36,051 nt of DNA, taken from NCBI GenBank assembly GCA_016841765.1, contig JAENYN010000022.1, forward strand, positions 34,449-70,499, written 5' to 3'. Origin of the DNA: Guptibacillus hwajinpoensis. Lineage in GTDB: Bacteria; Bacillota; Bacilli; Bacillales; Bacillaceae_O. This document shows, in pieces, positions 25,015-32,621 of the stretch. How positions within the stretch are numbered: the first letter of the stretch is position 1; each line of letters starts with the position of its first letter. The notes under the pieces are model-generated. The model saw only the letters and a program-made list of their open reading frames with translations, searched no databases and was not told where the DNA came from. Both the position numbers and the translations under genes were made by a program.

Positions 25015-25854
25015 ATGAAATTGACACCGGAACAGCGCATCACTTTGCACGGCTTTAACAATCTCACAAAGTCGCTGAGCTTTAATATGTATGACATTTG
25101 CTATACGAAAACGAAGGAAGAACGAGAGGCTTACATCAAGTACATAGATGAGCAATACAATGCCGACCGGCTGACGAAGATTTTAAAGAACGTGACCGAT
25201 ATCATCGGAGCCCACGTTCTGAATGTCGCGAAACAGGACTATGTGCCGGAAGGGGCCAGTGTCACCATTCTTGTTTCGGAAGGACCTGTTGTGGAAGTGC
25301 CGGATGAAGCATTTGAAGAAACACCCGGGCCGCTTCCTGACTCTGTCGTCCTCCAACTCGACAAAAGCCATATTACCGTGCATACGTATCCGGAGTACCA
25401 TCCACAGGAAGGAATCAGTACGTTCAGGGCCGATATCGACGTATCCACTTGCGGTGAAATTTCTCCACTGAAAGCATTAAATTATTTAATTCATTCTTTT
25501 GATACGGACATCATGACCATGGATTACCGTGTCCGCGGATTTACACGGGATGTCAACGGCGAGAAACTGTTCATTGACCATGACATCAATTCCATCCAGA
25601 ATTATATTCCGGAAGAAGTGAAAGACGAATATGATATGATCGATGTCAATGTATATCAGGAAAATGTTTTTCACACAAAATGCCGGCTGAAGGATTTTGA
25701 CCTTAATAACTATTTGTTCGGATATACGAAAGAGGAACTCGAAGAAGACGAACAGGAAAAGATTACGGAACTTCTGGGACATGAAATGGACGAAATTTTT
25801 TACGGAAAAAACATCCCGCTGAATACTGAAAATCAAGAAGAGGATTCAAACTGA
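25015..25854 (+). CDS. speD: S-adenosylmethionine decarboxylase, E. coli type
   Basis: A 279-residue pyruvoyl enzyme that makes decarboxylated SAM for spermidine synthesis. The self-cleavage site is K117-S118 in [13 protein letters not shown]; Ser118 becomes the pyruvoyl group. C146 ([15 protein letters not shown]) is the conserved catalytic cysteine. The chain matches the long proteobacterial class ([32 protein letters not shown]) rather than the 125-residue SpeD usual in Bacillus. The N-terminal 110 residues are less conserved. ATG at 25015 follows AAGGGG at 9 bases; the open frame from 24937 has no site. No speE is adjacent. It may be a horizontally acquired or ancient second class. Confidence 0.92.
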   Translation: MKLTPEQRITLHGFNNLTKSLSFNMYDICYTKTKEEREAYIKYIDEQYNADRLTKILKNVTDIIGAHVLNVAKQDYVPEGASVTILVSEGPVVEVPDEAFEETPGPLPDSVVLQLDKSHITVHTYPEYHPQEGISTFRADIDVSTCGEISPLKALNYLIHSFDTDIMTMDYRVRGFTRDVNGEKLFIDHDINSIQNYIPEEVKDEYDMIDVNVYQENVFHTKCRLKDFDLNNYLFGYTKEELEEDEQEKITELLGHEMDEIFYGKNIPLNTENQEEDSN

Positions 25855-25858
25855 ACAT

Positions 25859-25891
25859 AATGCGGCCAGGTCATTGGGTCGCATTTTTTCT
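25859..25891 (+). terminator. Terminator of speD
   Basis: AATGCGGCC pairs with GGTCGCATT (one G-T pair), followed by TTTTTCTCT. It abuts the MITE-like element. Confidence 0.8.
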
Positions 25892-25894
25892 CTG

Positions 25895-26089
25895 TTAAGG
25901 AAGGCTGTGTTAAAGCTCGATGTTGATTTCTTCACTAGTTGATTGGAGTGGAAGGTGCGAGACTCCGGCGGGACTAGCGGGACAGCTGAGACCCCGCAAG
26001 AGCGATAGCGATGAGGAGGCTCAGCGCCCGCCCCGCGGAAAGCGAGTACCTGCAACGGAAATCAACACTAGAGTTTAACAGAGCCTTAA
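25895..26089. mobile_element. MITE-like hairpin element of the Bacillus dispersed type
   Basis: A 195-bp element with imperfect terminal inverted repeats: the left end starting TTAAGG and the right end finishing CCTTAA share GGCT, TGTTAAA and CTC. Inside them TGTTGATTTC and GAAATCAACA pair exactly. The GC-rich centre (GTGCGAGACTCC, GCGGGAC, GACCCCGC, GAGGAGGCTCA, CCCCGCGGAAAGCGAG) is a sequence I recall as highly repeated between genes in Bacillus relatives. It has no open frame and can fold end to end into a long stem. It is probably non-autonomous, or a structured RNA-like repeat. Confidence 0.8.
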
Positions 26090-26258
26090 GGAAAAAAGCG
26101 GGAAGGGAGTCATCCAGCTCCAGGCATCGCTAAGCAGGCGCCCTGTGGTTTTGTTCTTTCAGCAAACCACGAGGAGTGATGTGATCATCAGGACTGATCT
26201 AGTCCATTTATGGTACGCTAAAAAAAAGAAGAACTGCAGCAAAAGGTGGCAGAGCGTA

Positions 26259-27095
26259 ATGGATGAACAGGAAAAAGAGGAATATAAAGAGCATTTGAAC
26301 GACTTGAAAGAAAACGATTCTGATTTATACGAAGAACTCGATGATCCCGGAGCTCATTTGTACGGAAGAAACCCGGAAAAATATGAAAAAAAGAAAGATA
26401 CAACAGGGGTTTTTCTGAAAGCGGGCGTACTTCTCATTGCGCTGTTCATGGTGCTGACGACTGCTGGAACTCTTCTGAGATACTTTAATTTGCCGTCAAT
26501 CGAGTTTCTGCAAAAATCAGAGCAGCTTTCCCGCAGTGAACAAATCCAAAATTATAAAGAAGCAGTCGTGACCATTGAAGCGGGAGGCAGCAAAGGGACC
26601 GGCTTCAATGTAAGCGAGGACGGCATCATCATTACAAATCACCATGTTGTGGATAACATGAAGAAGGTTGGCGTTTATTTTCCTAACGGATTTTCACAGG
26701 AAGCCGAGGTAGTGAAGAAGATGCCGGAACACGACATCGCCCTGCTGCGAATTGATACAGAAAATCTTCTTCCGTTCCTGGAGTTATCAAAGGAGGGTGA
26801 ATGGGAAGCCGGTGATCCGATTACATTCATCGGCAATCCGCTGATGCACCATCAGATCGCCAATGACGGGTCAATCATTGGCCTGATGGAGACATCAAGC
26901 CTGGATAACGACGTATTGATGCTAGATGCACCCGTTTATAAAGGCAACAGCGGCAGCCCGGTCATTGATGAAGAAGGAAAGGTCATTGCAGTAATTTATG
27001 CCACAATGATGAGGGATGTTGACGGAAAACGGAAGAGTGTAGGGCTTGCCATTCCGGTTGAATCTATTTCTGACTTGCTTAAAAGTATAGAATAG
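26259..27095 (+). CDS. Membrane-anchored trypsin-like serine protease (HtrA-like, no PDZ)
   Basis: A 278-residue protein with an acidic, Lys/Glu-rich cytosolic tail (1-48), one membrane helix (51-72) and an extracellular S1C protease domain. The catalytic triad is H129 (ITNHHVV), D159 (EHDIALLRI) and S231 (GNSGSPV). Other family blocks are GSKGTGFNVSEDGIIITN and GLAIPVESI. No PDZ domain follows, unlike HtrA/HtrB, so substrate choice must rely on the protease domain. The ATG at 26259 was chosen because AAAGGTGG stands 10 bases upstream and the preceding frame reads like non-coding DNA. It may be read with the SDR gene 47 bp later. Confidence 0.9.
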   Translation: MDEQEKEEYKEHLNDLKENDSDLYEELDDPGAHLYGRNPEKYEKKKDTTGVFLKAGVLLIALFMVLTTAGTLLRYFNLPSIEFLQKSEQLSRSEQIQNYKEAVVTIEAGGSKGTGFNVSEDGIIITNHHVVDNMKKVGVYFPNGFSQEAEVVKKMPEHDIALLRIDTENLLPFLELSKEGEWEAGDPITFIGNPLMHHQIANDGSIIGLMETSSLDNDVLMLDAPVYKGNSGSPVIDEEGKVIAVIYATMMRDVDGKRKSVGLAIPVESISDLLKSIE

Positions 27096-27142
27096 TAAAC
27101 CTGGTTAACATGAAAAAAACAAAAGAATGACAGGAGGACTTT

Positions 27143-27892
27143 ATGAAGGATAGAGTCGCCCTTGTGACGGGAAGTTCCAAAGGGCTTGGAAAAGTGATGG
27201 CACTAAAGCTTGCCGAATCGGGGATAAAGGTGATTATCAATTACCATAGCAATACCGATAAGGCAGAAGCCGCCGTAAGTGAAATACGGAAATACGGAGG
27301 AGAAGCCGTCGCCATACAAGCAGATATTACAAATGAAAAAGAGGCAGCAAGACTGGCTGCTGAATCACGGGAGGCTTTTCAACAACCGGTTGATATTCTC
27401 GTGAATAATGCTACCGGGCCGCAGCCTGAACTTTCATTAGAGGAAGTGACCTGGGAAGATTATCTGGACCAGCTGCAGTTTACTGTTAAAGCGCCCTTGC
27501 TGCTTGTGAAACAAGTGATGGAGGGCATGAAAGAAAACAGATGGGGAAGAATTATCAATATCGGAAGTGAAGTTGTCGAACTGGGAAATGCTGAGTTTTC
27601 AAATTATGTGACCGCAAAGTCTGCGGTGATCGGAATGACTCGTTCCTGGGCAAATGAACTTGGCGTATATAACATTACAGTGAACGCCGTCCACCCTGGC
27701 TTTATACCAGTTGAACGCCACGGTAAAGTAACTGGGAAAAGTGCCAGCGGTTATATAGGAGGGGTTCCGTTAAAGCGGCTGGGTGAGCCGGAGGATATTG
27801 CTTATATGGTACGATTTTTAGCCAGTGAAGAAGCAAAATTCGTGACCGGGCAGAATATCAATGTCAACGGCGGCAATACGTTCGGCATATAA
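27143..27892 (+). CDS. Short-chain dehydrogenase/reductase, FabG-like
   Basis: A 249-residue classical SDR. The cofactor loop is TGSSKGLG (9-16). The catalytic triad is S142 (NIGSEVV), Y155 and K159 (YVTAK). The product of the N-x-AG motif is NNATG here, a mild change from the usual NNAG. VNAVHPGFI and the C-terminal GQNINVNGG are standard. An Asn after strand beta-2 (IINYHS) suggests NADP(H) use. The substrate is unknown; FabG-like or sugar/alcohol dehydrogenase roles both fit. AGGAGG precedes the ATG. It lies 47 bp behind the protease gene and ends at its own terminator. Confidence 0.9.
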   Translation: MKDRVALVTGSSKGLGKVMALKLAESGIKVIINYHSNTDKAEAAVSEIRKYGGEAVAIQADITNEKEAARLAAESREAFQQPVDILVNNATGPQPELSLEEVTWEDYLDQLQFTVKAPLLLVKQVMEGMKENRWGRIINIGSEVVELGNAEFSNYVTAKSAVIGMTRSWANELGVYNITVNAVHPGFIPVERHGKVTGKSASGYIGGVPLKRLGEPEDIAYMVRFLASEEAKFVTGQNINVNGGNTFGI

Positions 27893-27918
27893 TTTTTATG
27901 GACGATCTTCTTTACAGG

Positions 27919-27952
27919 CAGGATACACTGAAACGGGGTATCCTGTTTTTTT
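27919..27952 (+). terminator. Terminator of the SDR gene
   Basis: CAGGATAC and GTATCCTG form a perfect stem around an 11-base loop, followed by seven Ts. The stretch from here to 28200 is AT-rich and shows no supportable gene. Confidence 0.85.
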
Positions 27953-28200
27953 CATGTTTTTAATCATAAAAAGTTTGGAAGGAGTATCCGTCCACATACC
28001 CTATCAAACGATCCCGCAAATGGATGCTTCAATTATTAATCTTTCCGATGAACCTTTAATTGTAATAATTCCCCTTTTTCTTTTGAATATCGTGGTCCTG
28101 TAAGTGAAACTCGCTTTGCAAGGTTAGAAAAACATAAAATGTCTTTTTTTTACGAAAATTGTAAAAATAGTAAAAAATCCCTCTATACGGAAAAGTATTT

Positions 28201-28229
28201 TTAACTTATACTTATCTAGATTTTATACC
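28201..28229 (+). promoter_or_regulatory. Candidate promoter of the LPXTA-sortase operon
   Basis: TTAACT (28201-28206), 17-base spacer, TATACC (28224-28229), immediately before the GGAGGAAGAAGG ribosome site. Confidence 0.4.
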
Positions 28230-28249
28230 ACACAGATGGAGGAAGAAGG

Positions 28250-29272
28250 ATGAAGCGTTTTATTTCGCTGTTGTTGGCTGTTGCTCTTTTCTTTGGTGTG
28301 TTGCCTGGTTCCGTATTTGCATTGCAAGCGAGCGATCAGGAGCTTGATCAATTCCTGCAGGAAATCGGCTGGGATAAGCAAGCTTATCTCGATTACCTGG
28401 AAAGTAAAGACTGGTCGCTGGAAAATATCGATGTGATCGATAAGCTGGGCACGCCGTTGACTGAAGAATCAGTTCAACAGGTTCTTGCCGATTACGAGTT
28501 AAGCAGAGAAGAGTTGAATTCACTGCTGGCAGAATACGGTGATATCGAAGCAGGACAGGATGTATTAGACGGAACGGGGATTATTTTTGCCGAAGAGTTG
28601 GACGAGTCTGTAAACTTTTATTTGAATGAACTTGATGACATTCTTAATGACGAAGACCTGGCTGAACTGTCCAGTATCTTTGCTGAGTTCGGTTTGACAG
28701 AAGCTGAGCTGGAAAACCTGTTCAACCATCTTGAAACCCTCAATATGGAGGATCCTTCTCTTGAACAGGAACTCCTGGACATCAGTGATCGGCTGATGGC
28801 TTTTGAAGAGTTTGAAACAGCTGATGAATTAACCGCAGAACAGATCGCCGAGCTTTTGGGCGCATTCAATCGGCTGCTGGATATATTCCAAATTGATACT
28901 TCGTTTTATCTAGTCAAGGACGGCCAAAAACAGCCTGTTTCTTTACAGGCATTAGTCACAATGGATGCTGCCGGCGGTTTTGATCTCTTGATCGAATTAT
29001 ACAATAAACAGGGGCAGTTTCTGGCTGATATCGTTTTCACAGCTGAAATGTTCGGATCTGAACTGATAACAGATACTGGAAAAGATATTCAACAGGTGGA
29101 AAAATTGGTGACAGAGACTAAAGAATCCGGCCAGGTAAAGGCGCCTAAGACGGCAAAAGGGGCCAAACTTCCGAAGACGGCCGGCGGTTACTTGATGAAC
29201 GCAGCACTCGGATTCATCCTGTTGGCGGCAGGCACTGTCGTATTCCGCAAAGTGAAGTCCGTTAACATGTGA
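28250..29272 (+). CDS. Processed acidic surface protein with LPXTA sorting signal
   Basis: A 340-residue exported protein. The signal peptide is 1-25 (VFA cleavage site). The long middle is highly acidic and helical, with weak repeats of the form LTEAELENLF, LSREELNSLL and LTAEQIAELL. At the C-terminus LPKTA (307-311) is followed by a hydrophobic helix and a basic tail (FRKVKSVNM), a sortase sorting signal. It fits the acidic LPXTA protein family that travels with class D sortases in Bacillus. It is predicted to be cut after Thr and attached to the cell wall. A Thr/Lys-rich stretch (KAPKTAKGAKLPKTA) contains a second near-copy, APKTA. It overlaps the sortase gene by one base. Confidence 0.9.
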   Translation: MKRFISLLLAVALFFGVLPGSVFALQASDQELDQFLQEIGWDKQAYLDYLESKDWSLENIDVIDKLGTPLTEESVQQVLADYELSREELNSLLAEYGDIEAGQDVLDGTGIIFAEELDESVNFYLNELDDILNDEDLAELSSIFAEFGLTEAELENLFNHLETLNMEDPSLEQELLDISDRLMAFEEFETADELTAEQIAELLGAFNRLLDIFQIDTSFYLVKDGQKQPVSLQALVTMDAAGGFDLLIELYNKQGQFLADIVFTAEMFGSELITDTGKDIQQVEKLVTETKESGQVKAPKTAKGAKLPKTAGGYLMNAALGFILLAAGTVVFRKVKSVNM

Positions 29273-29940
29273 TGAGGATGGAGAAATCCGCTGTAAAAAG
29301 AAGCAAGAAAAGGCAATTGTTTTTGCTGTCGCTAGCTGCTGCAATGATCCTTTCAGGGATATGGGTCACCGGAACGAATGGCTATACGTTTTTGAAAGGA
29401 TATTTCCTTTATAAAACCGGTGAGATAAATGCTGAAGAACAACCAATTAAAAGTGAAACAGATACCGCAGATACCGTTCCAGTACAGGCAGTGTCGCTGA
29501 GCAATGAAAAGGCCCCTTTATATGAGGAGCGGCCTGTAAAAGGCGCTAATATAGGGGAACTGTTTATACCGAAACTCGAATCACGGCTCCCGATTTATCA
29601 CGGAACGGATGAGGACGAGCTTGAAAAAGGAGTCGGGCACTTTGCGGACAGTGTTTTACCGGGCGAAAACGACAATTCGGTTTTATCGGGCCATCGTGAT
29701 ACCGTCTTCCGCAGCCTCGGAAAAGTCGGGAAGGGCGATTTGCTTGTTGCCAGGACATCCGCCGGGGAATTCACCTATAAAGTGCGGCAGGTTCGCATTG
29801 TTGATGAGGATGACCGCACCGTGATCGTGCCGAAACCGAAAGCGACCCTGACTGTATCCACTTGCTATCCGTTTAATTTTATCGGTTCTGCTCCACAACG
29901 TTATATCCTTGTAGCCGATTTGATTAAAAAGCAGCCTTAA
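29272..29940 (+). CDS. Class D sortase
   Basis: A 222-residue membrane-anchored transpeptidase. It has a basic N-terminus and one membrane helix (about 15-34), a linker, then the sortase barrel with the catalytic triad H141 (LSGHRDT), C198 (LTVSTCYPF) and R210 (SAPQRYILVA). The TCYPF motif and size point to class D, as in YhcS. Its substrate is almost certainly the LPKTA protein encoded directly upstream. The ATG at 29272 overlaps the previous stop (TGATG), so translation is coupled; GTG at 29269 and ATG at 29278 are alternatives. A terminator overlaps its last codons. Confidence 0.92.
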   Translation: MRMEKSAVKRSKKRQLFLLSLAAAMILSGIWVTGTNGYTFLKGYFLYKTGEINAEEQPIKSETDTADTVPVQAVSLSNEKAPLYEERPVKGANIGELFIPKLESRLPIYHGTDEDELEKGVGHFADSVLPGENDNSVLSGHRDTVFRSLGKVGKGDLLVARTSAGEFTYKVRQVRIVDEDDRTVIVPKPKATLTVSTCYPFNFIGSAPQRYILVADLIKKQP

Positions 29941-29952
29941 GGGCTGCTTTTC
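29927..29952 (+). terminator. Terminator of the LPXTA-sortase operon
   Basis: AAAAGCAGCC pairs with GGCTGCTTTT across a TTAAG loop. Confidence 0.85.
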
Positions 29953-29970
29953 TCTTTTGAGATACCCGGG

Positions 29971-30025
29971 TTGACATTATACCTTATGGGGTATATACTC
30001 GTTATTGTAAACCCATAGGGGTATA
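29971..30025 (+). promoter_or_regulatory. Strong promoter overlaid by two CsoR/CstR-type operators
   Basis: TTGACA (29971-29976), 17-base spacer, TATACT (29994-29999), close to consensus. TATACCTTATGGGGTATA (29978-29995) fills the spacer. A second palindrome, TAAACCCATAGGGGTATA (about 30008-30025), follows the predicted start point. The paired sites suggest tight repression by a CsoR-family tetramer. The second shares ACCCATAGGGGTA with the sulP site. Confidence 0.7.
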
Positions 30026-30047
30026 AAAAAGGGAGGTCAAATATAAT

Positions 30048-30443
30048 ATGAAGAACCGCTTAGTCAAGATAATTGCAGCATTTACACTGGGTCTGTCTCT
30101 GATTGCAGCAGGGGGTATGACTCAAAAGGCAAGCGCTGAAACAACAGCTGCCGATGTGCTTGTGACAGTAGGCCAAACGGGAGCCGATTCCTACTCACAG
30201 ACGATTGACGGTGTGCTGTATACCGTGGATTCCATTGGTTTCATGGCTGACCGGATCCTCTGGACAGAAGAACAAATCGGAGTCATGGCTGACCGCATCG
30301 TTTATGTGACAGCATTCTCACAGGATAACTCAATCAAGGTTATTTATATGGCAACAGCACTCTGGCCGACTGGAACGGAGAATGGCGGCTACACTTACGA
30401 TGTGGCATTGATGCCGGTTGCAGCACTTCCGGCAGGCTGGTAA
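30048..30443 (+). CDS. Small secreted protein with tandem MADRI motif
   Basis: A 131-residue exported protein of unknown function. Residues 1-30 are a signal peptide (KASA cleavage site). The mature 101 residues hold a direct repeat of period 14: IGFMADRILWTEEQ (63-76) and IGVMADRIVYVTAF (77-90), probably a pair of amphipathic helices. They are flanked by beta-like segments (TIDGVLYTVDS; NSIKVIYMATALWPTG) and a hydrophobic C-terminus (VALMPVAALPAGW). There are no cysteines and no histidines in the mature part, so it is not a typical metal-binding or thiol protein. GGGAGG lies 11 bases upstream. It stands alone between terminators, behind a promoter with two CsoR/CstR-type operators, implying induction by copper or reactive sulfur. 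Confidence 0.85.
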   Translation: MKNRLVKIIAAFTLGLSLIAAGGMTQKASAETTAADVLVTVGQTGADSYSQTIDGVLYTVDSIGFMADRILWTEEQIGVMADRIVYVTAFSQDNSIKVIYMATALWPTGTENGGYTYDVALMPVAALPAGW

Positions 30444-30467
30444 AAACATTGATATTAGTGAATTGAT

Positions 30468-30500
30468 AACAGGATGGACATTCGTTCATCCTGTTTTTTT
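30468..30500 (+). terminator. Terminator of the MADRI-protein gene
   Basis: AACAGGATG pairs with CATCCTGTT around a 10-base loop, and the Ts continue. Confidence 0.85.
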
Positions 30501-30563
30501 ATTAATACAACGTGCCCTGTTTATCAAAGGGAGTCAGCAACCTAACATTTGAAACCATCATGA

Positions 30564-30594
30564 CACAAAAATAGGCTCGGATTTGATCCGAGCC
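30564..30594 (-). terminator. Terminator of the TerC gene
   Basis: GGCTCGGAT and ATCCGAGCC form a perfect 9-bp stem with a 3-base loop. On the minus strand TATTTTTGTG follows. Confidence 0.9.
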
Positions 30595-31368
30595 TTAACT
30601 ATTGTTTTCCTGCGCTGAAGATTTTCCAGGTGCAAACCATCCGAGTAATGCGATGGCAACTAGAGTTCCATAGAACGTAAGGGTCCAGGCTGTACTATGG
30701 GGAAAGTCGTGATCTAACACCCCGATATCATCGTGGGCAAGTGTGATAACTGCCAGCTTTACACCAACCCATGCGACGATGGCATAAGCGGTTGTTTCCA
30801 ATGCCGGACGTTTTTCAAGGAGCTGCACAAACCAGGTTGCAGCATATTTTATCAAGATAAGGCCGGCGATTCCACCGAGCAATACAATTGTAAATTGTGC
30901 GCCGTCCATACCGCCGAAATCTCCAAGAGGGGAATCGGGAAGGCCCAGCGCCAGGGCCACAGCCGCAAGAATGGAATCAATCGCAAACGCAAGGTCAGCT
31001 AAAGCAATTTTACCCACTGTCGGCCAAAAAGCCATTCCGGCAGACTCTTCTTCAGTATCTTCATGGATATTTTCATTGTCTTTACCGAACTTTGCCTTTA
31101 TGATATGTTTTAATCCAAGGTAAAGAAGGTAAGCTGCACCAATGGCCTGGATCTGCCAGATGTTCGCGATGAAAGAAATCGCAAAAAGGGCTACAAACCG
31201 AAAAGCAAAGGCCAAAAAGATACCATATTTAATCGCCCTGTCCTTTTCCTTCTCAGGTAAGTGTTTGGCGATAACGGCCAGAACAAGTGCATTGTCAGCT
31301 GACAATAAGCCTTCGAGCCCAATAAGAATTAATAATGTCCATCCATACTCCAACCAAATTGAATCCAT
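30595..31368 (-). CDS. TerC-family membrane protein (probable manganese exporter)
   Basis: A 257-residue membrane protein with about seven helices and the two TerC signature blocks: EGLLSADNALVLAVIAKHLPEKEKDRAIKYG, whose Asp and Asn are thought to bind metal, and IALADLAFAIDSILAAVALAL. Bacillus homologues (YkoY, YceF) take part in Mn(II) efflux and metallation of exported enzymes. ATG at 31368 follows AGGAGATTGTTA. I looked for a yybP-ykoY manganese riboswitch upstream and do not see its conserved core; a sigma-B-like promoter is present instead (31446-31470). Confidence 0.9.
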   Translation of the reverse strand: MDSIWLEYGWTLLILIGLEGLLSADNALVLAVIAKHLPEKEKDRAIKYGIFLAFAFRFVALFAISFIANIWQIQAIGAAYLLYLGLKHIIKAKFGKDNENIHEDTEEESAGMAFWPTVGKIALADLAFAIDSILAAVALALGLPDSPLGDFGGMDGAQFTIVLLGGIAGLILIKYAATWFVQLLEKRPALETTAYAIVAWVGVKLAVITLAHDDIGVLDHDFPHSTAWTLTFYGTLVAIALLGWFAPGKSSAQENNS

Positions 31369-31445
31369 TAACAATCTCCTCTCAATACTCTTTTCCAACT
31401 TTTCCTAAAAAACTCAACTTAGAAACACCTTATTCATTAACGCGT

Positions 31446-31470
31446 TTACCCTATATACCTTCCGTTAAAT
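31446..31470 (-). promoter_or_regulatory. Possible sigma-B promoter of the TerC gene
   Basis: Minus strand: ATTTAA, 13-base spacer, GGGTAA; each box is one base from the GTTTAA/GGGTAT consensus. Confidence 0.35.
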
Positions 31471-31812
31471 CAATTGATTATATTTCCATACTTTTTTTCT
31501 GATTCACTGAGACTCTTTAGTAATGTTGGAAAAGGGGATAAAGGGAGACTATAAGAGCATGAGCCGCAGAAGTCTCCCGGTTACCTATTAGAAGAGGCAG
31601 CCCGTATTTGTATAAGTGAAAAGAGGAGAAGCAACCGATTAGGATAATGAAAATTTGGAATGCCTTAAAAAAATCATAATAGAAATATCAAGACACAATG
31701 ACATGTAATGAGAAATTTAAGATGTAAAATAAGGAACAAGTTATTCTGGATTTTTTAGTTCTGACAAGGCGGTATGCTTTACAGACATTGTTCAGCTGCC
31801 AAGAAGAAAGCA
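31471..31812. other. Gene-free stretch between TerC and the stress-protein gene
   Basis: No supportable gene. It contains a perfect 8-bp hairpin, GGGAGACT (31543-31550) with AGTCTCCC (31571-31578), with a 20-base loop and no U-tract. No clear terminator for the downstream minus-strand stress-protein gene was seen. Confidence 0.35.
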
Positions 31813-32238
31813 TTATGGAACGATTGTCACCGGACACGGCGCATCATGAACAACACGATAACTTACACTGCCTAACACCGTACTTTTAATGGCACCAAGC
31901 CCCCTGTTACCCATCACAATCATCATTGCATCTATTTCCTTCGCTTCTTTGCAAATTTCAATTCCGGGGTCACCAATCCTTGCTTTTTTGCTAATTTGGA
32001 CGTTATCAGTATCTTCAGAGTCGGATAAAATGGTGTTAAGGGCTTGATCACTCATTTCCTCCTGGTATTCACGAATCTGCTGCTGACTGCAAAACCGCCT
32101 CATATTAGGTGTGTGGTAGGATGGCTGAACATTAAGTAAAACGATCTCTGCGTCCTGTCCTTTTGCCATAGCAAGTGCAAATTCAAAGGCCTTTTTTGAA
32201 TGTTCGGAGCCATCTACTGGCACTAATAATTTTTTCAT
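31813..32238 (-). CDS. Universal stress protein (UspA family)
   Basis: A 141-residue UspA-domain protein: KKLLVPVDGSEHSKKAFEFA at the start and the ATP-binding motif MGNRGLGAIKSTVLGSVS (G-2x-G-9x-G-S pattern) near the end, followed by DAPCPVTIVP. It should bind ATP and act in general stress survival; the exact role is not predictable. AAGGAAG precedes the ATG. A TATAAT on the minus strand at 32296-32301 without a clear -35 is the likely promoter. It lies beside TerC and an RsbR-like gene, all on the minus strand but separately terminated or spaced. Confidence 0.9.
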   Translation of the reverse strand: MKKLLVPVDGSEHSKKAFEFALAMAKGQDAEIVLLNVQPSYHTPNMRRFCSQQQIREYQEEMSDQALNTILSDSEDTDNVQISKKARIGDPGIEICKEAKEIDAMMIVMGNRGLGAIKSTVLGSVSYRVVHDAPCPVTIVP

Positions 32239-32561
32239 TGCCTTTTCACTTCCTTTGTATCAAGTATTTTTGGAATGGCAAATATCTCTACTTTAATTAT
32301 ATAAGATAGAAGGATTATGGTTTGGTGTTTGATAGGAATATTTCTTGACAGTGTTTTTCTCTTTAGGTTGAGCTATTAACCTTATTGGCAGCTTTCCCGG
32401 TAGTCTGCAAAAAATCCTAAATTTCTGCGAAAAATTAAAATAGAGTATCTTAACAAGGATGTGGAGGCTCAAATAATTCATATATAAGGTTAAAGTTTAG
32501 AGAAGAAAGAGAGGTTAAAGAGAGGAAAGAACAAACACCGTGAAATTTGTGGGTTACAACT
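32239..32561. other. AT-rich gap upstream of the stress-protein gene
   Basis: No gene is supportable. It holds the stress-protein promoter region (TATAAT, minus, 32296-32301); the remainder is low-complexity AT-rich sequence. Confidence 0.4.
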
Positions 32562-32595
32562 AAAAGGCATTTCCTAATGCAAGGAAACGCCTTTA
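32562..32595 (-). terminator. Terminator of the RsbR-like gene
   Basis: AAAGGCATTTCCT pairs with AGGAAACGCCTTT (one mismatch). On the minus strand the stem is followed by TTTAGTTG. Confidence 0.7.
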
Positions 32596-32621
32596 AATAT
32601 GTTATATTCTCACAAAGGAGA

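Noticed and set aside
27957-28103. A short protein in the gap after the SDR gene
   Set aside because: The open frame has no start signals beyond the SDR terminator and no recognisable composition.
31399-31650. A yybP-ykoY manganese riboswitch ahead of terC
   Set aside because: The conserved core of that riboswitch is not recognisable on the minus strand; the only strong stem (31543-31578) does not match it.
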